A DNA stretch of 64,000 bases from Caballeronia sp. SEWSISQ10-4 2 (lineage in GTDB: Bacteria; Pseudomonadota; Gammaproteobacteria; Burkholderiales; Burkholderiaceae), in assembly GCF_030464885.1 (NCBI RefSeq), contig NZ_JALPRJ010000012.1:93939-157938 (forward strand), given 5' to 3'. Positions 17,184 to 26,703 of the stretch are shown here, in pieces. How positions within the stretch are numbered: position 1 is the first letter of the stretch; each line of letters starts with the position of its first letter. The translations under genes and the position numbers were made by a program. A model generated the notes under the pieces. It was given only the letters and a program-made list of their open reading frames with translations. It was not told the origin of the DNA and did no database searches.

Positions 17184-18869
17184 TCAGCTCCGACGCTCCT
17201 TGGAGAGCGTGATTGTCTCGAACAGCTCGTAGTTCGCAGTCGGCGTCTGGTCGGCGCCAGGGGCGTGGTAGTAGTTCATCCTAATCGTGGTCTTGCCGCC
17301 CCGCTTGCCCGGATCGAAATCGAACACGGCGATGCCGTAGCCAGTGCCGGTATCGCGCTGGGCCGACCAGATGGCGTCTTCCAGGGCATCGGCAGGCTGA
17401 CGCACGAACGTGTTCGCCGTGGTCCCGGCCATCGGACGATTGGGCTTGGTGAACACCTTTGCCTGCGGATTGCCGGTCCCGACGTCCAGTCCATAGACAT
17501 CCAGGGGCGCACTGGTGCCGCCACCGCCCAGGATCAGGTGGATCGTGCCGTGGCTCGTGTCGAAGGCGCCATCGGCAGGATGCGACGTGATGACCGGACG
17601 CGGTTGCAAGGTATCCACGGGTTGGCCCGTCGCGGCATCCGTGCCCGCATGATGATTGCACCCACGCACGGGAAAGCTGCGTTCGTAGTCGTGGTCATGG
17701 CCGCAGAGCACGAGATCGACGCCGTAGCGGTCGAAAAGGGGCAGCCACGCCTCCCGGATGCCCTTGTCGGAACCGTTGCCGGTCTTCGAAGAAGTCAGCG
17801 CGTCCTGGTGCATCTGGACGACGATCCAGTCGATGTCATCGTCCTCCGCCGCCTTGCGCAATGTCTCGCTTAACCAACGGGTCTGCTCGCCGCCACTGTA
17901 GCCGCGAATGTAGAACGACGTCCCCGGGGCGATCGGTGGATTGCCGGTGCTCGCGGCCGGCACCAGCGGGCTCGGGCCGGCTACGAAAGCGGCCGCATCC
18001 TGATAGACGACGTCGTCGGCGTCGAGCGAAATGAACAGCACCGAACTCACACGAAAGCTGTACCAGCGACCGGGAAAGCGGGTGCCGTTCTCGGGCAACG
18101 TATAACGCGCGAGGTAGGAATCCAGGCCTTGCTCGCCGTTGTGAAATTCGACTTCGTGATTACCCGGACAAGGCATCCAGGGGCGATTGGCCGCCGAGGT
18201 CTGGGCATTGTTGCCGAAGTCGCGCCATACCTCGGGCTGATGCGTCGGGTTCAGGTTGGCGTAGCAGAGATCGCCGTTCAGCAAATGAAACAGCGGCTGG
18301 AAACGCTCCACTGCCTGCACGGCGAAGCGGCTCTGAGGCGACGAGAGCACCCAACCGGTATTGGGCGTGGCAAGGTCGCCGTAGCTGGTCCAGCGGAACG
18401 GGGCGTCACCCCGCGGGGCAGTCTGGAAAGTCGCGCTGAAGGGATGAGTTGTGTTGCTGTCGTTGTCGGCGGTGACTTCGTATTCGTAGTTAGTCCCGGG
18501 TTTCAGGCCTCGCAGACGCGCGTGATAGGTACAAACAATCTCACCGTTGAGTCCATCGGTATAGGTGCGCTGTATGCCATGCACTGTTGCCTTGGCCTCG
18601 CCGGCACGACCAAAGCGCACTCGCGGGTTGACCGCCGCCGCAAGCGACGCCCAGGAGATCACGATCTCGGTCGCCGGCTCGTTGCCCCAGGTCAGGTGGA
18701 TCTGTTCGGGCGTACCGTCCGGGCTTGCCGCAGCGGCCCTGCTCGTCGAAGCCAGACTGCCTGCAGCCGTGGCCAGTCCGGAAGCTCCGGCCAGCTTAAG
18801 AAAACCACGCCGCGAAACGGTTGCAATCTGCTCGGCAAGCGGAATATCGTCAATGTTCTTGTTCGACAT
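17184..18869 (-). CDS. Exported purple acid phosphatase / metallophosphoesterase (Tat substrate)
   Basis: 561 residues from ATG 18869; the frame is open further up to 19064, but the Met at 18869 begins a good Tat signal (SRRGFLKLAGASGLATAAG, residues about 19-37). A fibronectin-like purple-acid-phosphatase N domain (EQIHLTWGNEPATEIVISW) precedes the dinuclear metal site: YGDLATPN, NGDLCYAN, PCPGNHEVEF, VVQMHQDAL and CGHDHDYERSFPV. It should hydrolyse phosphate esters in the periplasm or outside the cell and so help scavenge phosphate. It stands alone and is divergent from the GDSL esterase across 270 bp. No clear Pho box was found. Confidence 0.9.
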   Translation of the reverse strand: MSNKNIDDIPLAEQIATVSRRGFLKLAGASGLATAAGSLASTSRAAAASPDGTPEQIHLTWGNEPATEIVISWASLAAAVNPRVRFGRAGEAKATVHGIQRTYTDGLNGEIVCTYHARLRGLKPGTNYEYEVTADNDSNTTHPFSATFQTAPRGDAPFRWTSYGDLATPNTGWVLSSPQSRFAVQAVERFQPLFHLLNGDLCYANLNPTHQPEVWRDFGNNAQTSAANRPWMPCPGNHEVEFHNGEQGLDSYLARYTLPENGTRFPGRWYSFRVSSVLFISLDADDVVYQDAAAFVAGPSPLVPAASTGNPPIAPGTSFYIRGYSGGEQTRWLSETLRKAAEDDDIDWIVVQMHQDALTSSKTGNGSDKGIREAWLPLFDRYGVDLVLCGHDHDYERSFPVRGCNHHAGTDAATGQPVDTLQPRPVITSHPADGAFDTSHGTIHLILGGGGTSAPLDVYGLDVGTGNPQAKVFTKPNRPMAGTTANTFVRQPADALEDAIWSAQRDTGTGYGIAVFDFDPGKRGGKTTIRMNYYHAPGADQTPTANYELFETITLSKERRS

Positions 18870-19139
18870 GTCTGGTGTTCTCGTCCTTGGGGGGAAAGGC
18901 CAGCGCAAGGCTCTCACGAAGACCGGGAGCGCAGACTGGCATGAAACCGGACCGCAGCGTACCGGCCCGAAGAACTCCATTATTGCCAGGCGTGTTACCG
19001 GGCGATGACATCGTGGCCGTGATCCACAACATGAAGCGCAGCAGAACCGGTCTGTCCTTAGCATAGGCCGTAGTGCTCAGCACGCAAACGAGGTTATTCT
19101 TCGATAAACCCGATCGATCCCCCTTTGGAGTCTCCAGTC

Positions 19140-20207
19140 ATGCAAATAGTCAGTCGTTTCGCGTTCCTGGCTTTGACGTGTAGTGTTATCGGCTTGTCGC
19201 ATGCATCGAATGCATCGGCGGACTCCGCAGATCAGCGACGCAGCTTCACCCAGGTCGTGTCGTTCGGAGACAGTCTTTCGGATGTAGGCACCTATGCGTA
19301 TGCCCGGCAATTCGGCGGTGGCGCGTACACGACCAATCCCGGCGCTGTCTCTGTACAGGTTATCGCGGAACACTATGGATCGCGCCTTACGCCCGCGCTG
19401 ACCGGCGGCTTCGGACAGGCTAGCGTCGTTCATCCGGAAGGATTCGGCTACGCCCAGGGAGGCGCCCGGGTGGCGGGCGCGCCGAACCCTGGCGACGCAA
19501 CCGGCGATACCGGCGAGCTGCAGACCCCACTGACTTCGCAGGTGGCCGCCTATCTCAAGACGCACACACACTTCACCGCACAGCAGCTCGTGCTGATGCA
19601 AGGCGGGGCCAACGACGTTCAGGACGCCTATGGCGCGTGGGCGGGAATGATTGCGAACGGCGGCGATCCGGCCGCCTCTCTGCAGGCGGTGGAGCCGTCG
19701 CTGCGACAAGCGGCGCAACAACTCGCGGGACTGGTGCACAACGTGCAGCAACATGGCGCCACGCATATCGTCGTACAAAACGTACCCGACATCAGCAAGG
19801 CGCCAATCGCAAACATTGTCGAGCAGCAATTGCCGGGCTCCGCGAAAGTGCTTCGGCGTCTTGCGCAGGTATTCAACACCGCTCTGGATGAAGCGCTACC
19901 TTCCTCGCCATCCGTGCTGCGAGTCGATGCGTTCACGTTCATCGATGAAACATCGGAGAACTATCGCCAGCTTGGTTTTCGCTTCAACGGCAGCAGCGGC
20001 ACCAACGTAGCGTGCAATCCGGCGAACCTTCCTTCGGAATTCCAGGCCGACGACACCAGCGCACTGTTCTGCTCGCGCTCGACCTACGTCTCCCCGGATG
20101 CCGACCGCATCTACATGTTCGCCGACGCTTATCATCCGACCACTCACCTGCAAAAACTCATAGCGGACTATGTCGTTGTCCGGATCGATAAATGGTTGCG
20201 CGATTAG
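19140..20207 (+). CDS. Secreted SGNH/GDSL-family esterase/lipase
   Basis: 355 residues from ATG 19140 (GGAG at 19127-19130; the TTG at 19125 is less likely). Signal peptide to about residue 27 (cleavage near SNASA-DSA). Block I is VVSFGDSLSDVGTYAYARQF with the nucleophile Ser; block III appears as QGGANDVQDAY; the Asp/His pair is in FADAYHPTTHLQ close to the C terminus. Such enzymes hydrolyse lipids, acetylated polysaccharides or phospholipids outside the cytoplasm. It is convergent with the galactoside importer operon, 9 nt away, and divergent from the phosphatase. Confidence 0.9.
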   Translation: MQIVSRFAFLALTCSVIGLSHASNASADSADQRRSFTQVVSFGDSLSDVGTYAYARQFGGGAYTTNPGAVSVQVIAEHYGSRLTPALTGGFGQASVVHPEGFGYAQGGARVAGAPNPGDATGDTGELQTPLTSQVAAYLKTHTHFTAQQLVLMQGGANDVQDAYGAWAGMIANGGDPAASLQAVEPSLRQAAQQLAGLVHNVQQHGATHIVVQNVPDISKAPIANIVEQQLPGSAKVLRRLAQVFNTALDEALPSSPSVLRVDAFTFIDETSENYRQLGFRFNGSSGTNVACNPANLPSEFQADDTSALFCSRSTYVSPDADRIYMFADAYHPTTHLQKLIADYVVVRIDKWLRD

Positions 20208-20216
20208 GTCATCGCC

Positions 20217-21068
20217 TTAGCCCTTCGTTGCCCCGAACGTCAGCCCGGCAACGAAGTGCCGCTGCATCGCGAAGAACATCATCACCGAAGGCAATGCCGC
20301 GAGTATCGAACCTGCGGAGACGAGGTTCCATGCCGTCACCCACTGTCCCTTGAGCGCGGCGACACCCACGGTGATCGGCGCCGCCTCATCGCCTGTGGTG
20401 AGACATAACGCCCAAAAATAGTCGTTCCAGACGAACGTAAATACGAGAATCGCCAGCGCGGCCAACGCCGGACGGATCAACGGCAAGACGATTCGAAAGA
20501 ACACCGTCCACTCATTCGCGCCTTCGATCCGCGCCGCCTCGACCAACTCGAACGGCAACTGCTTGATGAAATTGCGCAAGAACAGCGCGCAAAAACCGGT
20601 CTGAAACGAGACATGAAACAAGATGAGCGCGCCGACGGTGTTGAAGATGCCCATCTGCAAGGACAGGTCCCGCACCGGGATCATCAGGATCTGAATGGGC
20701 ACGAAATTCCCCGCGACAAACGTCGCGAATAACGCCGAGTTGCCGCGGAACGAATAGATCGCCAAGGCGAAACCGGCCATCGAAGCCAGCACGATTGACC
20801 CGACTACAGCCGGCACAGTGATAAGCACGCTGTTCCACAAATAGTGGAGCATCGGCGAAGTCGTGAGCGCATCGCTGTAATTGGCAATCAGCGAGAAGTG
20901 CCTCGGCCAACCCCAGTAATTGCCTTCGACGAGTTCATCGGAGGAACGAATGGAGGTGACCATCACCGCGATCAACGGCAACAACCAGATCACCAGCGCG
21001 ACCGGCAACGACAACTTGTAAAGCGCCCGGTTGACGGGCTTCCACTTGGCGACGGGCATTGGGAACAT
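20217..21068 (-). CDS. Carbohydrate ABC transporter permease (MalG type)
   Basis: 283 residues with six membrane segments. The EAA loop is conserved in MalG form: ELVEAARIEGANEWTVFFRI, followed by VLPLIRPALAALAI. It is the last gene of the five-gene galactoside operon and starts 13 nt after the MalF-type permease gene. With that protein it forms the inner-membrane channel fed by the binding protein at 22048 and driven by the MalK-type ATPase at 25280. Confidence 0.93.
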   Translation of the reverse strand: MFPMPVAKWKPVNRALYKLSLPVALVIWLLPLIAVMVTSIRSSDELVEGNYWGWPRHFSLIANYSDALTTSPMLHYLWNSVLITVPAVVGSIVLASMAGFALAIYSFRGNSALFATFVAGNFVPIQILMIPVRDLSLQMGIFNTVGALILFHVSFQTGFCALFLRNFIKQLPFELVEAARIEGANEWTVFFRIVLPLIRPALAALAILVFTFVWNDYFWALCLTTGDEAAPITVGVAALKGQWVTAWNLVSAGSILAALPSVMMFFAMQRHFVAGLTFGATKG

Positions 21069-21081
21069 GGAGCGCTCCTGG

Positions 21082-21990
21082 CTATTGCTCGGTGCGCAAC
21101 ATTCTGCGCAAGTGATAAACGATGTACACCATCATGATCGCGAACAGCACCACGGCAATGGCGGCCGAATAACCGATGCGGTAATACTTGATCGCCTGGT
21201 CGTACATGTAGTAAGCCAGCACCGTCGAGCTTTCGAACGGACCGCCACCGCTCATCACGGCAATCAGATCGAAGCTTCGCAATGCACCGATGATTGTGAC
21301 CACGATCGCCATGAAGGTGGTCGGCCGGAGCTGCGGCAAGACGACGTGCCACAACATGGTCCAGCCCTTCGCGCCTTCCATCCGGGCCGCTTCTATCTGC
21401 TCGGAATTAAGCGACGTCAATCCGGTCAGGTACAGGATCATGCAGTAGGCGGTCTGCGGCCAGAGCGCAGCGAAGATGATGCCGAAGGTCACGTAACGCG
21501 CGTCCCCCAGCACCGGCACCCCGTGTCCGAGAATCAGCTTCAGCAAACCGAAGGTCGGGTCGTAGAACCAGCTGAACATCAAACCGACTACCACGCCGGA
21601 CAACACGAACGGCGCGAAGAACAGCGACTTCACCATGCGGATACCGCGCACCGCCTGGTTCAGGTACAACGCAACGGCGAGACCCATCGGCGGTGCGAGC
21701 AGGAACAGGATCAACCACAGCACGTTGTTCTTTAGCGCGGTGTAGAACGTGGGCGCATGGAACAGCTCTATGTAGTTATCGAAACCGGCGAAGGTTTTCT
21801 CCGTCATCCCGTCCCAGTTGTAAAAGCTGAGCCTGAGGCTGGAGACGATCGGCCAGATCACATAGATTGCCACCATGATGCAAGCGGGCGCAAGGAACAG
21901 GAACGCGGCCAGCCGCTGCTGCCGCGCAGTGGCCGACATTCTTCTGCGGCGCTTCGTTTTCATCGCCGGAACGCTGAGGGTTTCGGACAT
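21082..21990 (-). CDS. Sugar ABC transporter permease (MalF type)
   Basis: 302 residues. A basic N terminus (MKTKRRRRMSATARQQRLAA) precedes six membrane segments; the EAA loop is QIEAARMEGAKGWTMLWHV followed by VLPQLRPTTFMAIV. It partners the MalG-type permease directly downstream. The initiation codon at 21990 lies 57 nt after the binding-protein gene stop, and that gap contains a strong hairpin (22013-22039). The Met at about residue 10 is an alternative start. Confidence 0.93.
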   Translation of the reverse strand: MSETLSVPAMKTKRRRRMSATARQQRLAAFLFLAPACIMVAIYVIWPIVSSLRLSFYNWDGMTEKTFAGFDNYIELFHAPTFYTALKNNVLWLILFLLAPPMGLAVALYLNQAVRGIRMVKSLFFAPFVLSGVVVGLMFSWFYDPTFGLLKLILGHGVPVLGDARYVTFGIIFAALWPQTAYCMILYLTGLTSLNSEQIEAARMEGAKGWTMLWHVVLPQLRPTTFMAIVVTIIGALRSFDLIAVMSGGGPFESSTVLAYYMYDQAIKYYRIGYSAAIAVVLFAIMMVYIVYHLRRMLRTEQ

Positions 21991-22012
21991 GCCGTGCTCT
22001 CCTGATCGCCAG

Positions 22013-22039
22013 GGCGGCTCGCGGTCGTCGCGAGCCGCC
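22013..22039 (-). promoter_or_regulatory. GC-rich intercistronic hairpin after the binding-protein gene
   Basis: Perfect 11-bp arms GGCGGCTCGCG (22013-22023) and CGCGAGCCGCC (22029-22039) with a 5-nt loop, 8 nt after the binding-protein stop codon. Such structures between binding-protein and permease genes protect the upstream mRNA and lower downstream expression, as known for malE-malF. No U-tract follows, so transcription probably continues in part. Confidence 0.7.
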
Positions 22040-22047
22040 GTCCCGCG

Positions 22048-23292
22048 CTACTTCTTGTAGATACGCTTGCGCGTGGCTTCGAGCTGCGTCAGGATCGCGT
22101 CCAGCTGGCTCGGATCGGACACGAACTGCTGCATGCCCTTCATTCCTTCGTCAGCCATCTCCTTGGTCATGTCGCGGTCGTAGAACTGGGCAATGCCACC
22201 CTTCGTCTGCGAGAGGATCTGGAAGCCGATCTTCGAGACAGGATCGTCCGGTTCCGGCGACTTGCTATTGGCCGGCAGCGAGCCCAAGCCCTTCGCGAGT
22301 AGCGCGCTGATCTCAGGCGTTTCCACGAATGCCAGGAACGTGTGCGCGTCCGCCTTGTTCTTCGCCTTCGACGGAATATGCAGCGACTCCACCGGGCCGT
22401 CTTCGGCAGTCGGCACGTTGTTGTCGATGATCGGGAACTGGAAAAAGCCCATCTGCGGCTTGATGTTCTCCGGGAACCCGCCGGTAATGAACGTGCCCAT
22501 CAGCATCATGGCGGCCTTACCCTGGAACAGGAACGGCTGCACGGCGTCGAGGTCGTAGGAAAGCGAGTTGTCGATGAACACCTTGTCGTCGATCAATCCC
22601 TTCCACGCGGTGTAGACCTTCTTCACGCGCGGATCGGTGTAGGCCACGTCCCCTGCCATCAGCTTCTGATGGAACGCGTTGCCGTTGATGCGCAGGTCGA
22701 GGTAGTCGAACCAGCCGGCAAGTGTCCACGCATCCCGGCCTGCTACCGCAACCGGCGCAATGCCGGCGGCTTTCAGCTTCTTGCAGGCATCGAGGAATTC
22801 TGTCCACGTCTTCGGCTCGGCCGTAATGCCGACCTTCTGGAACAAGTCCTTGCGGTAGAACATACCCCACGCGTAATACACGGTCGGCGCCGAATATTGC
22901 TTGCCGTTGTACGTGGACGATTCTTTCGTCGACGCGTACATCGCGTTCCAGCCATTCTTGTTCCAGTCGGGCGTCAGGTCTTCGAACAGGCCACGCTTTG
23001 CGTAGTACGCCATGCGCTCGCCGTTGTGCCAGTTGACAATATCGGGCGCGACGGTCGTGAGCCAACCCGGCAGTTGCACTTTGTAGGCCTCTTCATCGAC
23101 GAAAGTCGCCTTCACGTCAATATCCGGATGCGCCTTCTTGAAGGCGTCGAAGGTCTGCTGCCAGACCGCGCGCTGGCTTGCACCCTTGAACGCGATGTTC
23201 GCGGTCAGGGTGCCCGCCTGCGCAATGCTGGCCGTAGCTAATGCGACCGCCAGTGCAGCGCCGGTCAGTCCGTGGCGAATCAAGGTTTTCAT
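22048..23292 (-). CDS. Carbohydrate ABC transporter substrate-binding protein (family 1)
   Basis: 414 residues. Signal peptide MKTLIRHGLTGAALAVALAT, cleaved near IAQA-GTL. The mature protein is an SBP_bac_1 (MalE-like) fold: FKKAHPDIDVKATFV, FYRKDLFQKVGI, GKAAMMLMGTFITGGFPE and LAKGLGSLPANSKSP are typical. It captures an oligosaccharide or galactoside in the periplasm for the permease pair at 20217/21082. It lies 35 nt downstream of the beta-galactosidase gene in the same operon, which points to a beta-galactoside ligand. Confidence 0.93.
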   Translation of the reverse strand: MKTLIRHGLTGAALAVALATASIAQAGTLTANIAFKGASQRAVWQQTFDAFKKAHPDIDVKATFVDEEAYKVQLPGWLTTVAPDIVNWHNGERMAYYAKRGLFEDLTPDWNKNGWNAMYASTKESSTYNGKQYSAPTVYYAWGMFYRKDLFQKVGITAEPKTWTEFLDACKKLKAAGIAPVAVAGRDAWTLAGWFDYLDLRINGNAFHQKLMAGDVAYTDPRVKKVYTAWKGLIDDKVFIDNSLSYDLDAVQPFLFQGKAAMMLMGTFITGGFPENIKPQMGFFQFPIIDNNVPTAEDGPVESLHIPSKAKNKADAHTFLAFVETPEISALLAKGLGSLPANSKSPEPDDPVSKIGFQILSQTKGGIAQFYDRDMTKEMADEGMKGMQQFVSDPSQLDAILTQLEATRKRIYKK

Positions 23293-23327
23293 GCGTGTCT
23301 CCTCATCGATGGGTGTTGTGTGCTTCC

Positions 23328-25268
23328 CTATGCTTTATAAATCGCTACGCCCTGCGGTTCTACTTCCTCCTGCCCGACTACGAAATGGCCTGCTTTCGAA
23401 ATCCTGTGCGGCGTCGCGTTGTAGTTGAAGACATAGGTCAACGCACCGCGCCGGCTGATCCGGATACCTTCTGGCAGCGGCCCCGCATCGAGACCGGCTG
23501 CCTTCGCCACGCTGAGAAAGATATCCTGCGTGAGGGTTTCGTCGAAGAGACTGGCGAGATAAAGCACCGACCCGCGACGCACGATAGCAGGATGACCATC
23601 GGCGAAAGCCGCTTCAATCTGCACGCCATCGCTCGTTTCGATAAGATCGCGCCAGTGACGCGCCTCACCGCGCTGATCCACCTTTTCGGTCACGTTCGGC
23701 CGCATCGATTCGACACGCCACACGCGGATGGGAATCAGTTTGGCGATGCCTTCGCCGGGCGGGAGCGCGGCGGGAATCGTCAGATTGATCGTCTTCGATC
23801 CGGTACGCGGCCCGAGGACCACTTGCGCGCCGCTCGCCGCGAGCCTGCCGGCGAACTCCGCCGAAACCACCGGCAGCGGCGGCACCACGATCATCTTGTA
23901 GCCATCCAGCGGCGCATCCACCGAAATCACATCGACATCCAGCCCGAGGCTACGCAACGCGCTGTAATACTCGAACGCAAAGCGTGGATAGTGGAAATCG
24001 GCGCCTTGCGGATGAATTTCGAACAACCATTTTGCTTCGTAATCCCAAACAAGTGCCACTTTGGTGGAGACCGGCGAATCACCGTCCGCTTTCAAGACCT
24101 GTTCAATCTCCTTCGCCACCGCCGACGCTTCCTCGCCGCCCATATCAAGCCGGTTGTCTGGCGTATTCAAACCCGCGTGCATCTGTTCCTGCGCGAACGG
24201 CGCTTGCCGCCAGCGAAAATACGATACACACCCTGCCCCATGCGCGAATGCTTCCCAGCTCCATAGGCGCACCATGCCCGGCAGCGGCGCGGGATTCCAG
24301 TGCGCCCAGTTCACCGGCCCCGGCTGCTGCTCCATCACCCAAAACGGCAGCTTCGACATTCCACGATATACATCGTGATTGAACGATGCGAAGTCGGGAT
24401 GACCCGTGCGCAACCACTTCGCCTTGACCGAAGGATCGAACCATTGTTCTTCCAGCGCCCCGAGCGGATAGCTATCCCATGTCGCGATATCCAGATCCGC
24501 GGCCACCTTGTAGTGATCGAACTCGGTGAAGAGCTGCATGAAGTTGTGCGCAACCGGCCGCTGCGGCGAATGCGCGCGAATAATCTCGGCCTGCATGCGG
24601 TTGAAACGCACGACTTCGTCCGAGGCGAAACGCCGGTAGTCCAGCCGATGTGTCGGATGCGCTTCCGTCACGGTGCCGACGGGCAGATCGATTTCGTCGA
24701 AACTGCGGAATTCCATGCTCCAGAAGACCGTGCCCCATGCGGTGTTGAGCGCGTCAATCGTGCCGTAGCGATGCTTCAGCCATCGCCGAAAACGCTGCAA
24801 CGCCGCAGGCGAATAACTCACCACGGTGTTGTGGCAGCCGAACTCGTTGTCTGTTTGCCAGAACGCCACGGCGGGATGCTTGCCATAACGCTCGGCTACC
24901 GCCGTGCAAATTTTCTGCGACGCTTCGAAGTACGAAGGCGACGAAAAATCGTAGTGCCGGCGCGATCCGAACGCGCGCGGACGACCATCGGCGCCAATGG
25001 GCAGGATGTCCGGATGACGATCGATCAACCACTTGGGCGGGGTCGCGGTCGGCGTACACATCACGACCTTGAGATCCGCATCGGCGAGCACATCGATAGC
25101 CCGGTCCAGCCAGTCCCACTGATAGTCACCCGGCGAGGGCTCGATCCGGCTCCATGCAAATTCCGCGATCCGGACGCGGTCGATGCCGAGCGTTTTCATG
25201 CGCGCCGCATCGTCTTTCCACATCGATTCGGGCCAGTGCTCCGGGTAATAACAGACGCCAAGACGCAT
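23328..25268 (-). CDS. GH42 beta-galactosidase
   Basis: 646 residues from ATG 25268, giving the standard GH42 start [20 protein letters not shown]; the longer frame to 25343 runs into the malK gene and is rejected. The acid/base Glu is in [11 protein letters not shown] and the nucleophile Glu in [14 protein letters not shown]. The trimerisation and beta-sandwich C-terminal domains follow. No signal peptide, so it is cytoplasmic and hydrolyses galactosides or galacto-oligosaccharides after import. The gene sits between the ATPase and binding-protein genes, 11 nt after the former, as one transcription unit. Confidence 0.93.
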   Translation of the reverse strand: MRLGVCYYPEHWPESMWKDDAARMKTLGIDRVRIAEFAWSRIEPSPGDYQWDWLDRAIDVLADADLKVVMCTPTATPPKWLIDRHPDILPIGADGRPRAFGSRRHYDFSSPSYFEASQKICTAVAERYGKHPAVAFWQTDNEFGCHNTVVSYSPAALQRFRRWLKHRYGTIDALNTAWGTVFWSMEFRSFDEIDLPVGTVTEAHPTHRLDYRRFASDEVVRFNRMQAEIIRAHSPQRPVAHNFMQLFTEFDHYKVAADLDIATWDSYPLGALEEQWFDPSVKAKWLRTGHPDFASFNHDVYRGMSKLPFWVMEQQPGPVNWAHWNPAPLPGMVRLWSWEAFAHGAGCVSYFRWRQAPFAQEQMHAGLNTPDNRLDMGGEEASAVAKEIEQVLKADGDSPVSTKVALVWDYEAKWLFEIHPQGADFHYPRFAFEYYSALRSLGLDVDVISVDAPLDGYKMIVVPPLPVVSAEFAGRLAASGAQVVLGPRTGSKTINLTIPAALPPGEGIAKLIPIRVWRVESMRPNVTEKVDQRGEARHWRDLIETSDGVQIEAAFADGHPAIVRRGSVLYLASLFDETLTQDIFLSVAKAAGLDAGPLPEGIRISRRGALTYVFNYNATPHRISKAGHFVVGQEEVEPQGVAIYKA

Positions 25269-25279
25269 ACGGTGCGCTC

Positions 25280-26422
25280 CTACGCAAAATGGGGAATGGC
25301 AGCCGATGTGACGGCAAAGCCGTCCTCGGTGAAGAGATGACACGAAGCAGGCGGCACGTTGAACGCAACGTTCTCGCCTTGCCGGGGAGTCCGGTCACCG
25401 GGTGCCTTGGCGATCAGCACCGCGCCGCCGGGTTGATCGAGATGCAGATAGCTGTGCTCGCCGAGTTGTTCGACCAGTGACACGCTGCGAGTAATTTGCT
25501 GGATCGAACCGTTGCTCGCGGCCGGTTCAAGATGCTCGGGACGAATGCCAAGCGTGACGGCTTGATCGGGCCGCAATGCCTCACCGTTGGCGTGGATCTG
25601 AAGTCGCTCGTTCGTTCCATCGAGGACAATCGACACGCTTTCGGCGCTGCCCAATACCACTCGTGCAGGCAGAAAGTTCATCCGCGGCGAGCCGATAAAC
25701 CCCGCGACAAAACGGCTTCGCGGCCGGTGATACAACTCGAGCGGCGCACCCACTTGCGCGATGCTGCCGTATTTCGCCGTGTCCGCACCCGCGTGCATCA
25801 GCACGATCTTGTCGGCGAGCGTCATTGCTTCTATCTGGTCGTGGGTCACGTAGACAACGCTGGCCGTATCGAACTGCTTGTGCAGGCGCGCGATCTCGAC
25901 TCGCGTTTGTCCACGCAACGTAGCGTCAAGATTGGAGAGCGGTTCGTCGAAGAGAAACACGCTCGGACTGCGCACGATAGCCCTGCCGATCGCCACCCGT
26001 TGCCGCTGTCCGCCCGACAACTCCTTCGGCCTGCGTTCGAGCAGCGCTTCGAGTTGCAGCACGCGCGCGGCTTCCTTTACTTTCCGGTCGATCACGTCCT
26101 TCGGTGTCTTCGCGAGCGTCAGGCCGAACGCCATGTTCTGATACACGGTCATGTGGGGAAACAACGCGTAACTCTGGAACACCATCGCGACGCCGCGTTG
26201 CGCAGCCGGTACCTCATTGACGAGTTTTCCGTCGATGTAAAGATCGCCGTCCGTGATGTCTTCGAGGCCCGCGATCATGCGCAGCAAGGTGGATTTGCCG
26301 CATCCAGAAGGGCCAAGGAACACGCAGAACTCGTGCTCGCCGATCTCGAGATCGACATCGCGAATCACGGGCGCGTGGTCGCCGTAGGCTTTCTGAACCG
26401 ATCTTAAAGAGATGCTCGCCAT
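25280..26422 (-). CDS. Sugar ABC transporter ATP-binding protein (MalK/UgpC type)
   Basis: 380 residues. ABC domain with Walker [18 protein letters not shown]-loop [11 protein letters not shown], signature [15 protein letters not shown], Walker [13 protein letters not shown] and switch His in YVTHDQ. A C-terminal TOBE/OB domain ([10 protein letters not shown]) can take regulatory contacts. It is the first gene of the galactoside operon and energises the MalF/MalG-type pair. The probable promoter and a palindromic LacI operator lie immediately upstream at 26457-26478. Confidence 0.94.
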   Translation of the reverse strand: MASISLRSVQKAYGDHAPVIRDVDLEIGEHEFCVFLGPSGCGKSTLLRMIAGLEDITDGDLYIDGKLVNEVPAAQRGVAMVFQSYALFPHMTVYQNMAFGLTLAKTPKDVIDRKVKEAARVLQLEALLERRPKELSGGQRQRVAIGRAIVRSPSVFLFDEPLSNLDATLRGQTRVEIARLHKQFDTASVVYVTHDQIEAMTLADKIVLMHAGADTAKYGSIAQVGAPLELYHRPRSRFVAGFIGSPRMNFLPARVVLGSAESVSIVLDGTNERLQIHANGEALRPDQAVTLGIRPEHLEPAASNGSIQQITRSVSLVEQLGEHSYLHLDQPGGAVLIAKAPGDRTPRQGENVAFNVPPASCHLFTEDGFAVTSAAIPHFA

Positions 26423-26456
26423 GCCGACGTCTCCGTGTTTAACCGGGGAGACAACG

Positions 26457-26478
26457 GAAGGTTAAGCGCTTAACCTTC
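26457..26478. promoter_or_regulatory. 22-bp perfect palindrome, LacI-family operator
   Basis: The core GGTTAAGCGCTTAACC (26460-26475) is extended by three matching bases on each side, giving a 22-bp perfect dyad with central CG, the classic LacI-type architecture. It lies 35 nt before the first gene of the galactoside operon and 226 nt before the divergent LacI gene. Isolated TTAACC half sites occur near 26440 and 26685. Confidence 0.8.
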
Positions 26479-26703
26479 TGCCTGCGAAAAGACGATCCGC
26501 GTTCGGGATCGCTTCGACTGGCTGTCTCCGTCCTGTGTTTTTTTAACTGCCTTGAGTCGCAAATTTAGCGATGTCGGCTGATTTATACAAATGCCGGGAA
26601 GCCATCCCAAAATATGGACACAAACGCGGATATTTGCACGAAGCCGCCAAGCTAGCCACAGTTAGCCGATGTTGTACCCGCGTTAACCCTGCTTCGAGAT
26701 TCG

